A DNA stretch of 64,000 nucleotides from Solibacillus faecavium (GTDB lineage: Bacteria; Bacillota; Bacilli; Bacillales_A; Planococcaceae), in NCBI RefSeq assembly GCF_014836905.1, contig NZ_JACSPZ010000011.1:1-64000 (forward strand), read 5' to 3'. Of the stretch, positions 50,808 to 59,519 are shown piece by piece. The notes beneath the pieces are model-generated. The model saw nothing but the letters and a program-made list of their open reading frames with translations. It was not told the DNA's origin and searched no databases. How positions within the stretch are numbered: the first letter of the stretch is position 1; every line of letters begins with the position of its first letter. Made by a program: the position numbers and the translations under genes.

Positions 50808-50943
50808 TTACGTAAATCCTAATTGGCTAACTATGTTATTTACAGCAGTGATACCGTTTGACGAAGCAACGCTTATTAAGGAATTTGAAATTTATGTTAA
50901 AATTCAGGTGAGTTTTTATAGAACGCTGAAAGGGTGAAAAGAT

Positions 50944-51189
50944 ATGAAAAGAGAGGGAATAGTTAAGTGGTATAAAGTTGAAAAGGGGTACGGTCGTATA
51001 ATGCTTGATGGTGAAGATACTAATCATGTTTTCGTTCACTTTAGTTCGATCTTACCTGATAACAAGAGATTTCCAGATGGATTTAGTTTTCTTAAAGAAG
51101 GTCAAAAAGTATCGTTCGATTTAATTGAAAGTCCAAATTCTACAGATCAGAAACAAGTAGCTGAAAATGTAATGGTTATTTCTGATTAA
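50944..51189 (+). CDS. divergent cold-shock-domain protein
   Basis: 81 residues, longer than the 66-67 of CspA-type proteins. The start EGIVKWYKVEKGYGRIMLDG corresponds to GTVKWFNxxKGFGFI, with the RNP1 aromatics partly replaced (GYGRI). VFVHFSSI is RNP2. The insertion LPDNKRFPDGFSFLKEG widens the loop before the last strands. It should bind single-stranded nucleic acid, but with altered surface aromatics. GCTGAAAGGGTG precedes the ATG. Confidence 0.85.
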   Translation: MKREGIVKWYKVEKGYGRIMLDGEDTNHVFVHFSSILPDNKRFPDGFSFLKEGQKVSFDLIESPNSTDQKQVAENVMVISD

Positions 51190-51209
51190 AGAGGACTTAT
51201 TTAGTAATC

Positions 51210-51245
51210 AGGTGCATTTCTTTTATAAGAAATGTGCCTTTTTTA
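51210..51245 (+). terminator. rho-independent terminator
   Basis: AGGTGCATTTCTT pairs with AAGAAATGTGCCT (one G-T) around TTAT and is followed by six Ts. It ends the cold-shock gene. Confidence 0.87.
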
Positions 51246-51323
51246 AATGAAATACCTTTTACAAAACAAATGGGTATTTATGTTAGAATAGTTTTTATAT
51301 TACATTTAAAAGGGGGAGAATAC

Positions 51324-52127
51324 GTGTCGATTTACCATAAAGTAATTGGAGAAGGATATCCTATCGTTATGTTGCATGGTTGGACACTTGACCATCAAGT
51401 AATGTTCCATGCAATGGAACCGTTATTTGAGCAACGGAGCGGATGGAAAAGAATATACATAGATTTGCCGGGAATGGGACAATCCGAGCCTCACCCATCT
51501 ATTCATAATTCTGATGATATGTTAGAAGCAATATTACAACTTTTAGACCAACTTATCCCTGGGGAAGAGTTTATTATTTGTGGTAATTCGTATGGCGGGT
51601 ACATTGCAAGAGGGATAGCCAGTTTACGACAGAATACCGTTCGCGGGTTATTACTGATTGCGCCATTGACAGTACCGGAATTTAATGACAGGGTGGTACC
51701 ACAGCAGACGATCATAAAGAAAGATAGTAACTTCATATCTCTTTTGTCCCCAGAGGATGCTGAGGAATTTTGTTCCATGGGGGTAGTTCAAGGTCAAACT
51801 GAATGGGAAAGGTTTAGAAATGAAATATTACTTCCTTCTAAACAAACAAATGAAGAATTCCTGAACTACATTCGTCAAAACGGATATGGCTTTACTTTCG
51901 ATATTACGTCTAAAATGGAATATCCCACGCTAATAATAACAGGTCGCCAAGATCATATAGTTGGATATCATGATGGCTGGCGACTTATAGAGGATTATCC
52001 AAGGGCAACTTTTTCAGTTCTTGATATGGCTGGTCACAACCTACAAATCGAACAAACCGACGTATTTAATGCATTAGTTCATAACTGGTTAAACAGACTT
52101 GAATCAGAAAATTTTCGACTTGTGTAG
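51324..52127 (+). CDS. alpha/beta-fold hydrolase
   Basis: 267 residues from GTG 51324, chosen for AAAGGGGGAG upstream. The HG oxyanion motif is VMLHGWTLD, the nucleophile elbow GNSYGGYIARG (Ser about 94), the acid is in TLIITGRQDHIVGY (Asp) and the histidine in DMAGHNLQIE. It is a soluble esterase, lipase or C-C hydrolase type; the substrate is unknown. Confidence 0.88.
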   Translation: MSIYHKVIGEGYPIVMLHGWTLDHQVMFHAMEPLFEQRSGWKRIYIDLPGMGQSEPHPSIHNSDDMLEAILQLLDQLIPGEEFIICGNSYGGYIARGIASLRQNTVRGLLLIAPLTVPEFNDRVVPQQTIIKKDSNFISLLSPEDAEEFCSMGVVQGQTEWERFRNEILLPSKQTNEEFLNYIRQNGYGFTFDITSKMEYPTLIITGRQDHIVGYHDGWRLIEDYPRATFSVLDMAGHNLQIEQTDVFNALVHNWLNRLESENFRLV

Positions 52128-52190
52128 CTGGTATAAAGCACTTATGACCTTACTGGAACCGAGTTTAAAATAATTGAAAGGGTGATAAAA

Positions 52191-52655
52191 ATGGAAATCG
52201 ATTTTTTAAAAAAACATCCTGATAAAATAAATGAAGTTTCGAAAATGATTTTCAAGGAATTTGTTGAAAAGACGGGTAGCAGTAAGAAGTTTGAAGATGT
52301 AGTGAATTATATTTCAAATGAAATGGATACTACTTTTCCAATAACCCTCGTTGCTTTTGAGAACGGAGAATGTATTGGTACAGTTTCAATTTTTGAAAAC
52401 GATCTAAAGATAAGGGAAAAGTACAAGCCTTGGCTGGCATCTTTATATACGAAACCTGAATATCGGGGGAGAAGTGTTGGGAAGGCGTTAATAGACAAAA
52501 CAATTGAGGTAGTTAAGGATTTAGGATTCAATGAACTATATTTAAGAACAGAGGATGCATCTGACTATTATAGAAAACGAGGGTGGATCTATGTTGAAAC
52601 TGTTTCTGATGAAAAATACGAAAAGATTGATGTATTTAAGAAAGTGATTTATTGA
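52191..52655 (+). CDS. GNAT-family N-acetyltransferase
   Basis: 154 residues from ATG 52191 (GAAAGGGTG upstream; an ATA-type extension at 52182 is unlikely). Motif A is ASLYTKPEYRGRSVGKALID, and motif B LYLRTEDASDYYRKRGWIYV. The motif A glycines read RGRSVG, slightly unlike the usual Q/RGxGxG/A. The substrate is unknown. A Nudix gene follows 48 bp downstream. Confidence 0.85.
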   Translation: MEIDFLKKHPDKINEVSKMIFKEFVEKTGSSKKFEDVVNYISNEMDTTFPITLVAFENGECIGTVSIFENDLKIREKYKPWLASLYTKPEYRGRSVGKALIDKTIEVVKDLGFNELYLRTEDASDYYRKRGWIYVETVSDEKYEKIDVFKKVIY

Positions 52656-52703
52656 AACGGCAAGATTTTGATAGATAAAGTCTAAATTTTAGGGGGTTAT
52701 TTT

Positions 52704-53138
52704 ATGTTTGTAGTAAATGTAGAAGGAGCAATTCATCGCAATGACAAATGGCTATTAATCCATAGAAGTGATAAGGAGGAGCATGCTGGTGGAGGCCTCT
52801 CCTTAGTAGGTGGAAAGTGTGAAATTGAAGGTAATTCATCTGATATTCTGGAAAGAACGTTAAAACGAGAAGTGTTTGAAGAAGTAGGTTGCGAAATTAC
52901 AAGTATTAAATATGTTAATAGCTCCTCCTTCGTGACAGATTCAGGGATAAATGTAATTGATATTGTTTTTCTATGTCAGCATAAATCTGAGGAACCTTAC
53001 GCTAAAAGTACGGATGAAGTGGATGGTGTTGTTTGGATGACTACTTCGGAGATTATTACTCATACAGAATTACCTATATTTTTAAAAGAAAACATTAAAC
53101 TTGCAGAGAAAGTACTACAGGACAATTTACATGTATAA
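52704..53138 (+). CDS. Nudix hydrolase
   Basis: 144 residues. The Nudix box is GGKCEIEGNSSDILERTLKR then EVFEEVG (about residues 36-62), with two extra residues between the first glycine block and the conserved glutamates. VEGAIHRNDKWLLIHRSDKE is the usual N-terminal strand. It is a pyrophosphohydrolase of the MutT class; the substrate is unknown. It ends in a GCGCGATTCT hairpin. Confidence 0.87.
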   Translation: MFVVNVEGAIHRNDKWLLIHRSDKEEHAGGGLSLVGGKCEIEGNSSDILERTLKREVFEEVGCEITSIKYVNSSSFVTDSGINVIDIVFLCQHKSEEPYAKSTDEVDGVVWMTTSEIITHTELPIFLKENIKLAEKVLQDNLHV

Positions 53139-53148
53139 TATTAGTTTT

Positions 53149-53188
53149 AAGGCGCGATTCTATAATAAGAATTAGCGCTTCTTTTTTT
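53149..53188 (+). terminator. GCGCGATTCT-family hairpin terminator, copy 3
   Basis: CGCGATTCT pairs with AGAATT-A-GCG around ATAATA, closed by AAG/CTT, followed by CTTTTTTT. It follows the Nudix gene. Confidence 0.8.
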
Positions 53189-53338
53189 CTGTATTTAAAT
53201 CCCAATGAATTTGGGCTCGAGATTTTATTGTTTGTTTACATAAAAAAATAGAAAGTCAAAAAATTTTCCCGAAGTGAACAAAACCATTAACAGCAACAGG
53301 TATTGAAGTATCACCTGTTATTTATTGTAAATAATATG

Positions 53339-53367
53339 TTGACAATAATTAGGTGGTGCGTTAGATT
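53339..53367 (+). promoter_or_regulatory. sigma-A promoter of thrS
   Basis: TTGACA (53339-53344), a 17-bp spacer, and TAGATT (53362-53367). It starts the T-box leader. Confidence 0.7.
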
Positions 53368-53379
53368 AGTTACTAATTT

Positions 53380-53640
53380 CAATTTAAAATGCAATGAAGA
53401 GGATATGAATCGTTTTAGTGAAGGTCAAAAGAGAGGGAAATCACCGGCTGAAAGTTTCCTGATTGGACAAATCGATTTACTCCCTTGGAGCTGTGCTAGG
53501 AAACTAGTGACGTTTACAGGCGTTATCTGTATCAATGAGCTACTGGAGTTACATACAGTAGGAATTTGGGTGGAACCACGGGTATTCAAGCATATATTCG
53601 TCCCTTTGCGGATGAGTATATGCTTTTTTTATTTACTAAA
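53380..53640 (+). promoter_or_regulatory. T-box leader (tRNA-Thr-sensing) of thrS
   Basis: The conserved T-box sequence GGGTGGAACCACGGGT is at 53568-53583. Upstream, GGCTGAAAGTTTCC matches the distal stem I element, and ACT at 53479-53481 is a candidate threonine specifier codon. The terminator AAGCATATATTCGTCC / GGATGAGTATATGCTT with a T-run ends near 53637 and overlaps the T-box antiterminator. Uncharged tRNA-Thr should stabilise the antiterminator and switch on thrS. The 143-codon ORF crossing this region is not a gene. Confidence 0.92.
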
Positions 53641-53661
53641 AAAAGAAAAAGGAGAGGTAGT

Positions 53662-55581
53662 ATGTCAAATCAACAAGTTACAATTCAATTTCCAAATGGC
53701 GAACAAAAACGTTTTGCCAAAGGTGTTACGCTAACCGAAATTGCTAAATCGATTAGTCCGAGCTTAGCTAAAAAATCAATTGCGGGAAGTGTAAATACGA
53801 CGACAACCGATTTGACACGACCAATTCTAGAGGACGCTGAAATTTCACTGTATGAAGCTTCGTCAAAGGAAGGCTTAAAGGTACTTCGTCATTCAACAGC
53901 ACATTTATTAGCACAAGCAGTAAAGCGACTGTATCCTGATGCAAAATTTGGTGTTGGTCCTGTCATAGAAAACGGCTTTTATTATGATATTGAAATGAGC
54001 CATGTCCTCGTTCCGGAGGATTTGCAAACACTTGAACGTGAAATGAAAAAGATCGCGAATGAAAATTATGCTGTTGTTCGTAAGGAAGTATCACGAGAAG
54101 AAGCTGGTAACATTTTTGCACATGATCACTTAAAATTAGAGCTACTTGAAGCTATCCCGACAGAAGAACTAGTAACAGTGTATGAGCAAGGTGGGTTTGT
54201 TGATTTATGTAGAGGTCCACATGTACCATCGACTAATAAATTGCAGCATTTTAAACTCATGAATATTTCAGGGGCGTATTGGCGCGGCGATAAGAATAAT
54301 CAGATGCTGCAACGTATTTATGGGGTAGCCTTTGCAACGAAAGAAGATTTGCAAGATTATTTCGTATACCTTGAAGAAGCTGAAAAGCGTAATCATCGAA
54401 AGCTAGGGAAGGAACTGCAACTATTTATGTTCTCTGAAGAGGCGCCAGGTATGCCATTTTATTTAGCAAATGGGCAAATCATTCGTAATGAACTTGAGAT
54501 CTTTTTACGCAATCTGCAGGCAATTTATGATTACAAAGAAGTACGTACACCACTAATGATGAATCAACGTCTTTGGGAGCAATCAGGACACTGGCAGCAC
54601 TATAAAGAAAATATGTACTTCACACAAGTTGATGAGCAAAAATTTGCCTTAAAACCGATGAACTGTCCAGGACATATGCTCATTTATAAAAATGATTTGC
54701 ATTCGTATCGAGATTTACCGATTCGTATGGCAGAGTTTGGCCAAGTACACCGTCATGAATTTAGTGGTGCGCTAAACGGGCTACTTCGCGTCCGGACATT
54801 CTGTCAGGACGATGCACATATTTTCGTGACTCCCGCACAAATTGAAGACGAAATTGCATTAGCATTACAAATTATTGATCACGTATATAAAGTATTTGGA
54901 TTTGAATATGAAGTTGAGTTATCGACACGTCCAGAAGATTATATGGGGGAGCTTGACTTATGGAATCAAGCGGAAGAAGCACTTGAAAATGTATTAAACC
55001 GACTCGGCATTGCTTATAAAATTAATGCTGCAGACGGGGCATTTTATGGTCCGAAGATTGATATTCATATTCGAGATGCTATTAACCGTAGTCATCAATG
55101 TGCAACGATCCAGCTAGATTTTCAGCTACCAGAGAAGTTTGATTTAACATATGTTAATGAAGAAAATGAGAAGGTACGCCCAGTTGTGATCCACCGAGCT
55201 GTATTTGGTTCAATCGATCGCTTCCTAGGTATTTTAATCGAACATTTTGGAGGCGCATTCCCACTATGGTTAGCGCCAAGACAAGTACAGGTTATTGGCG
55301 TTTCCGAGGCACATACAGACTATATTGAAAAGGTTAAAGCCCAGTTACGCCAGGCCAATATTAGAGTAGATATAGATAAACGTAACGAAAAGCTTGGTCG
55401 AAAAATTCGAGATGCGCAAATGCAAAAAACACCTTATATCCTTGTAATAGGTGATCAAGAGCAGCAAAATGAAACTGTAACTGTACGAGCGTTTAAACAA
55501 GATGGACTAAATACATTATCTATTGAGGCGTTTATTAAACAGATTCAATTAGAAATTCTAAATAAGCAATTGCCTTCCTAA
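53662..55581 (+). CDS. thrS: threonyl-tRNA synthetase
   Basis: 639 residues from ATG 53662 (AAGGAGAGG upstream); the longer frame lies in the T-box. An N-terminal TGS domain (about 1-64), then the editing domain with HSTAHLLAQAV (HxxxH) and VDLCRGPHVP (HxxxC region), the class II catalytic core with MNCPGHMLIY (zinc cysteine) and RVRTFCQDDAHIF (motif 2), VIHRAVFGSIDRF (motif 3), and a C-terminal anticodon domain. It charges tRNA-Thr and proofreads Ser-tRNA-Thr. It could be the thrS or the thrZ paralogue; the T-box fits either. Confidence 0.95.
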   Translation: MSNQQVTIQFPNGEQKRFAKGVTLTEIAKSISPSLAKKSIAGSVNTTTTDLTRPILEDAEISLYEASSKEGLKVLRHSTAHLLAQAVKRLYPDAKFGVGPVIENGFYYDIEMSHVLVPEDLQTLEREMKKIANENYAVVRKEVSREEAGNIFAHDHLKLELLEAIPTEELVTVYEQGGFVDLCRGPHVPSTNKLQHFKLMNISGAYWRGDKNNQMLQRIYGVAFATKEDLQDYFVYLEEAEKRNHRKLGKELQLFMFSEEAPGMPFYLANGQIIRNELEIFLRNLQAIYDYKEVRTPLMMNQRLWEQSGHWQHYKENMYFTQVDEQKFALKPMNCPGHMLIYKNDLHSYRDLPIRMAEFGQVHRHEFSGALNGLLRVRTFCQDDAHIFVTPAQIEDEIALALQIIDHVYKVFGFEYEVELSTRPEDYMGELDLWNQAEEALENVLNRLGIAYKINAADGAFYGPKIDIHIRDAINRSHQCATIQLDFQLPEKFDLTYVNEENEKVRPVVIHRAVFGSIDRFLGILIEHFGGAFPLWLAPRQVQVIGVSEAHTDYIEKVKAQLRQANIRVDIDKRNEKLGRKIRDAQMQKTPYILVIGDQEQQNETVTVRAFKQDGLNTLSIEAFIKQIQLEILNKQLPS

Positions 55582-55642
55582 ATTGATAACAATTAAAAAT
55601 ATCGTAATGGATGAATAGATTTCAATAAATTTCACTATACGC

Positions 55643-55690
55643 TAAACTGCATCCCATTTGTTTGATTCGAACAAATAGGTGCAGTTTTTC
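55643..55690 (+). terminator. rho-independent terminator
   Basis: AAACTGCA...CATTTGTT pairs with AACAAATA...TGCAGTTT (internal mismatches) and is followed by TTTTCT. It ends thrS. The remaining 245 bp to the next gene show no further feature I can support. Confidence 0.85.
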
Positions 55691-55935
55691 TATGGGTAAA
55701 ATTAGCTGGGTAGGTAAATTAGTAGCATCATTAGTTATTTGTCTCCAGTGAGGGGAGTAGGGTGGAATCTTGTTTAATTTCATTTCACTTTACGAATAAG
55801 CTGATTCCAATAAAAAATATCTCTGAATATTATCGCAATATATTTATACTATTATCGAAAGGTTAACAATGTTAAACTATGTTAGCATTCTTTTTGAGTG
55901 AACAATATGTAACGATTATAGGAGAGTCCTAAAAA

Positions 55936-56874
55936 ATGAAGAATAAAATGAACGTGTTAATTTTACTTTTAACAGCCATCTTTATGGTTGGTTGTACGGA
56001 TGTAGAAGAAGTTTCTATTCCGGATGAAAAAATAGAGACAGAAGATGTAACAATTGTTGATACAACTGAAAATAGTGAAAGTGAAAAAACTGCTACTACG
56101 GTTGTTGATGAATCTATAGTAGAAGAAACTCCAGCTCAATCAAATAAAGACCAGTTTTCAGGATATAAACTTATTGAGGTAGATGGCGGTAATTTATCTG
56201 GTCATCGTGAACCTAATGTGGTAGTTAACATTGGTTTCGGGGACCGTGATTATTGGGCATTTACGAATGAATACGGGCAATTAGTACGTGTCATTGCGGA
56301 CAAAATTATATTACAAGATGATGATAACGAACCGGTATTATCGTCTGGTAGATACTACTCTGATGAAGCAAAGGTTCCAGGTGTAGAGAGTTCCGTTTTA
56401 GATGAAGGACATGTCATTGCTGATTCACTCGGAGGGGTATCGAACGCTTACAATATTACCCCACAAAATAGTACGCTCAACCGTCATGGTGATCAAGCTT
56501 ATATGGAAGACGCAATCCGTAAAGCTAATGGAGCAACTATGTTTGAAGCGATTATCACATATACAAATACTAAAACGCAGATTCCTTCAAGTTATCAGTA
56601 TACCTATACTTTAAAGGGGAAAAAGATCGTTGATTCATTTGACAACGTGAACCCTGATGAAGTTAACGAATCACTCGGTTTAACAGGTGAGCCTTCCAAG
56701 CCAGCTCAATCAAACACTAGTGGTGGCGATATTTCGAGTGTTGATACAAACGGGAATGGACAGGTAACAATTAAAGAAGCAAAAGCAGCAGGTTTCAGTA
56801 TGCCAATAACAAGTGATCATTGGTTATACCCCTACATGCATGATGCTGATAAGGACGGTTTAGTAGGCGAGTAA
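55936..56874 (+). CDS. lipoprotein DNA/RNA non-specific endonuclease with Excalibur-like tail
   Basis: 312 residues. The lipobox FMVGC (Cys about 20) anchors it outside the membrane, and a low-complexity acidic linker (about 21-75) follows. The nuclease domain (about 80-235) has DEGHVIADSLGG, equivalent to the DRGH motif of the NUC1/NucA superfamily with Arg replaced by Glu, and NITPQNSTLNRHG with the metal-binding asparagine. The C-terminus has a calcium-loop-like DTNGNGQVTIKEA and ends YMHDADKDGLVGE, like an Excalibur motif. It likely degrades external DNA or RNA. Confidence 0.8.
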   Translation: MKNKMNVLILLLTAIFMVGCTDVEEVSIPDEKIETEDVTIVDTTENSESEKTATTVVDESIVEETPAQSNKDQFSGYKLIEVDGGNLSGHREPNVVVNIGFGDRDYWAFTNEYGQLVRVIADKIILQDDDNEPVLSSGRYYSDEAKVPGVESSVLDEGHVIADSLGGVSNAYNITPQNSTLNRHGDQAYMEDAIRKANGATMFEAIITYTNTKTQIPSSYQYTYTLKGKKIVDSFDNVNPDEVNESLGLTGEPSKPAQSNTSGGDISSVDTNGNGQVTIKEAKAAGFSMPITSDHWLYPYMHDADKDGLVGE

Positions 56875-56906
56875 GTGTATATTGGGAGAGCCTAGGATAG
56901 CGACCG

Positions 56907-57100
56907 AAATAGAGGGAGAAATTCCGCTTAATATAAAAATTTCATGAAAAGTACCCAAAATAAGCGGAGAAATTCCCTCTATTGATCAAAAAAATCATAA
57001 AATTCATTGGTTTTCATAGAGATAAGCGGATAATCTCCTCTTATTTTCCTCATTATGACGACAATTCTAAAAATAAGCGGAAATCCTCTGCTTATTTTTT
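56907..57100. repeat. dispersed 193-bp four-arm repeat, copy G
   Basis: Arm 1 is AAATAGAGGGA-GAAAT-TCCGCTTA, and arm 2 AAATAAGCGGA-GAAAT-TCCCTCTATT. Each outer half of arm 1 is exactly complementary to the opposite half of arm 2, so they form one long interrupted stem. Arm 4 (AAATAAGCGGA...CTGCTTATTT) is self-complementary with one G-T. The 552-bp gap 56875-57426 otherwise contains only the following hairpin. Confidence 0.88.
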
Positions 57101-57139
57101 CTGCCCTAATCTAGCTGCCTCATTTTAATATTCCGTTAT

Positions 57140-57178
57140 CGAGCGCGATTCTGTAAATAGGATCAGCGCTCATTTTTC
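57140..57178. repeat. GCGCGATTCT-family hairpin, copy 4
   Basis: GAGCGCGATTCT pairs with AGGATC-A-GCGCTC (one bulged A, one G-T) around GTAAAT and is followed by ATTTTTC. Unlike the other copies it does not follow a gene directly; it lies just after repeat copy G. Confidence 0.8.
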
Positions 57179-57426
57179 TAAGGAGTTATCTTAGCTTGCT
57201 TAAAAACTTGCAAGACAAACTATCAACTCACAGCTGATATACGTTACGTGTAAATGGAAGTTATAAATCAGGTTTAAAAGAATATATTATTTTATAGAAG
57301 TTTATTTTCTATGAATATAATAGCTTTTCGTTTTTGTCTAGCTGTTCCTTGTTCTTTGTTGTTTTGCAATGAGATTTTTAGATCTGCCAGTTTGTCCATT
57401 AATTTTGATGTAGGAGGATAAGCAAT

Positions 57427-58953
57427 ATGGATTTATTAAAACCGATTTTATCTCACGCAAGTAGAATGCCAAATCAGAAAGCACTAGTTTTTGGGGATTA
57501 TACGTATACGTACAAAGAGTTAAACGATGAAATTAATCGATATAGTAATGGTTTAATTAAACAAGGTTTAAAAAAGGGCGATAAAGTTAGTTTGTTTTTA
57601 AAAAATTCGCATTGGTTTGTGATTTGCGCTTATGCCGTGATGAAGGCAGGAGGTGTCATCGTTCCTATTAATTTCCGTCTGACTGCGAAAGAAATCCATT
57701 ATATTGTGAATCAATCTGATTCAATTGCTGTCATTACAGATGCGGATCAAACTGAATTAATTAAGTCCGCAATTGCAGATGTTTCTGTTAATCCATTAAT
57801 TTACAGTACTGGAGATGCAGCTGAAGGGGTTATATCTTTAAAAGAGCTTGATACTACACAAACTGATGACCCGAATGTACCAATTTCTGCAGATGATGAT
57901 GCGCAAATTTTGTATACATCAGGTACAACGGGTAATCCAAAAGGGGCACTGCTTACACATGGGAATGTAATTAGTCTCAATAGTGCTCAAACTGTAATGA
58001 TGAAATTAAATCGTGAGGATGTCTATTTACTAGTAGCGCCGGCATTCCACTCGGCAGGTTTAAATATGGTTCTTACATCTTGCTTTTTTGCTGGTGCCAC
58101 AGTTGTCATGATGCGTGATTTCCATCCTTTAGAAACGCTAAAAGCGATAGAGCAGCATAAAGTCACGCTATTCTTTGGTGTGCCTGCTATGTACAATGCA
58201 TTTTTCATGATTCCGAAAGGGTCTTTTGATTTATCATCTGTTCGTGGCTATATTTATGGTGCAGCACCAATGTCACCAAGTATGATTGAAAGTGCTGTAG
58301 AATATTTGGGTTCAGACCAGTTCTATAATGCGTGTGGTTTAACTGAAGGTGGACCAGGAGGCGTTTATTTAACACCAGAAGAACATAAGACAAAGCTAGG
58401 TGCGAGTGGAAAAGCGATGACATTTTTAGATGTTCGGGTAGTAAATGATTATATGGAAGATATATTACCTGGTGAAGTCGGTGAGCTAATTATGCGCGGT
58501 GAATCTGTAATGAAAGAATACTATAAAAAACCAGAAGAAACAGCGAAAACGTTTCGTGACGGTTGGCTTTTAACAGGTGATTTAGCAACAATTGATGAAG
58601 AGGGCTTCATTACACTTGTAGACCGAAAAAAGGACATGATTATCTCAGGGGGAGAAAATGTTTATTCGGTTGAAGTCGAGCAGATTTTAAATGGTTATCC
58701 TGGCATTGTTGAATCGGCAATTATTGGTTTGCCAGATTTGAAATGGGGAGAGGTAGTAACAGCTGTTATCGTTAAAAAGGATGATATAGAGATTGATGAA
58801 GAAGATATCAAAGCATATTGTCGCGAGCATTTAGCTGGTTATAAATTGCCACGTAACTTTATTTATGTAGAAGCTTTACCTCGTAATGTTTCCGGGAAAA
58901 TATTGAAATATCAATTACGTGAAAACTGGAAAGAGGATAAAATTAGTCAGTAG
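57427..58953 (+). CDS. AMP-forming acyl-CoA synthetase
   Basis: 508 residues of the ANL family. The AMP loop is ILYTSGTTGNPKGALLTH, A5 FYNACGLTEGGPGGVYL, A7 LLTGDLATIDEEGF, and the C-terminal catalytic lysine is in LPRNVSGKILKY. It activates a carboxylic acid (fatty, benzoic-type or similar) to its CoA thioester. TAGGAGG lies 8 nt before the ATG. A DUF1428-like gene follows at 62 bp. It is far from the catabolic island and has no matching TetR operator. Confidence 0.9.
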   Translation: MDLLKPILSHASRMPNQKALVFGDYTYTYKELNDEINRYSNGLIKQGLKKGDKVSLFLKNSHWFVICAYAVMKAGGVIVPINFRLTAKEIHYIVNQSDSIAVITDADQTELIKSAIADVSVNPLIYSTGDAAEGVISLKELDTTQTDDPNVPISADDDAQILYTSGTTGNPKGALLTHGNVISLNSAQTVMMKLNREDVYLLVAPAFHSAGLNMVLTSCFFAGATVVMMRDFHPLETLKAIEQHKVTLFFGVPAMYNAFFMIPKGSFDLSSVRGYIYGAAPMSPSMIESAVEYLGSDQFYNACGLTEGGPGGVYLTPEEHKTKLGASGKAMTFLDVRVVNDYMEDILPGEVGELIMRGESVMKEYYKKPEETAKTFRDGWLLTGDLATIDEEGFITLVDRKKDMIISGGENVYSVEVEQILNGYPGIVESAIIGLPDLKWGEVVTAVIVKKDDIEIDEEDIKAYCREHLAGYKLPRNFIYVEALPRNVSGKILKYQLRENWKEDKISQ

Positions 58954-59015
58954 GGGACTACTTTACAGCAATTCAAAAGAGTATCAGGCGGTTTGTATTA
59001 GTAGGGGGAGTAATC

Positions 59016-59366
59016 ATGTATTTAGAAATTTATCTTTATCCTGTCCCTGAAGAAAACAAGGAACAATTTTTAAAAATTAATCGAGAAGCTGAACGTATTT
59101 ACAAAGAATATGGTGCCCTTGAGAGCGAGACATTTACTGCTACCTCTATTCAGCCAGGGTATGGTTGTATAGGAATGATATCGGCCGTTGAATTACTTGA
59201 AAGCGAGATACTTATGTTAGAAATTAACCGTTATGATAATAAGGAGCACCATAGTCAGGTTTTGGAGAAAGTTGATAATGATGAACAAATTGAAAAGTTA
59301 TACAATCAAGTGATTGAGGTAATCGATCTTAGTCGTACTGTCCGTGGTGAATTCGAGTTTCTTTGA
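59016..59366 (+). CDS. DUF1428/YbaA-like small protein
   Basis: 116 residues of ferredoxin-like alpha-beta pattern. YLEIYLYPVPEENKEQFLKI, a helix then EYGALESETF, match the DUF1428-type stress-associated monomer fold (dimeric alpha-beta barrel). AGGGGGAG lies 6 nt before the ATG. Function unknown. It is probably cotranscribed with the acyl-CoA synthetase. Confidence 0.65.
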   Translation: MYLEIYLYPVPEENKEQFLKINREAERIYKEYGALESETFTATSIQPGYGCIGMISAVELLESEILMLEINRYDNKEHHSQVLEKVDNDEQIEKLYNQVIEVIDLSRTVRGEFEFL

Positions 59367-59395
59367 GGGGCATAAGCTGAAATTTCTTTAATTGG

Positions 59396-59429
59396 TGCAG
59401 GCACATATTCAAAAGTGCGTGCATTTTTT
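59396..59429 (+). terminator. rho-independent terminator
   Basis: TGCAGGCAC pairs with GTGCGTGCA (central mismatch) around ATATTCAAAA and is followed by TTTTTT. It ends the 57427-59366 transcript. Confidence 0.78.
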
Positions 59430-59454
59430 GATGAATAATCCCTAATATTTTGTC

Positions 59455-59497
59455 ATACAAAACACCCCTTAAGTTTTTACACTAACTAAAGGGGTGC
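59455..59497 (-). terminator. rho-independent terminator, minus strand
   Basis: On the minus strand CACCCCTTTAG pairs with CTTAAGGGGTG and is followed by TTTTG. It ends the protease gene. Confidence 0.78.
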
Positions 59498-59519
59498 TGT
59501 TCTAATGATTTACATTTTT

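Noticed and set aside
53303-53734. 143-codon ORF upstream of thrS
   Set aside because: It lies across the T-box leader and terminator and overlaps the start of thrS in another frame.
55691-55750. 19-codon ORF MGKISWVGKLVASLVICLQ after thrS
   Set aside because: It follows the terminator immediately with no ribosome binding site. Too short to support.
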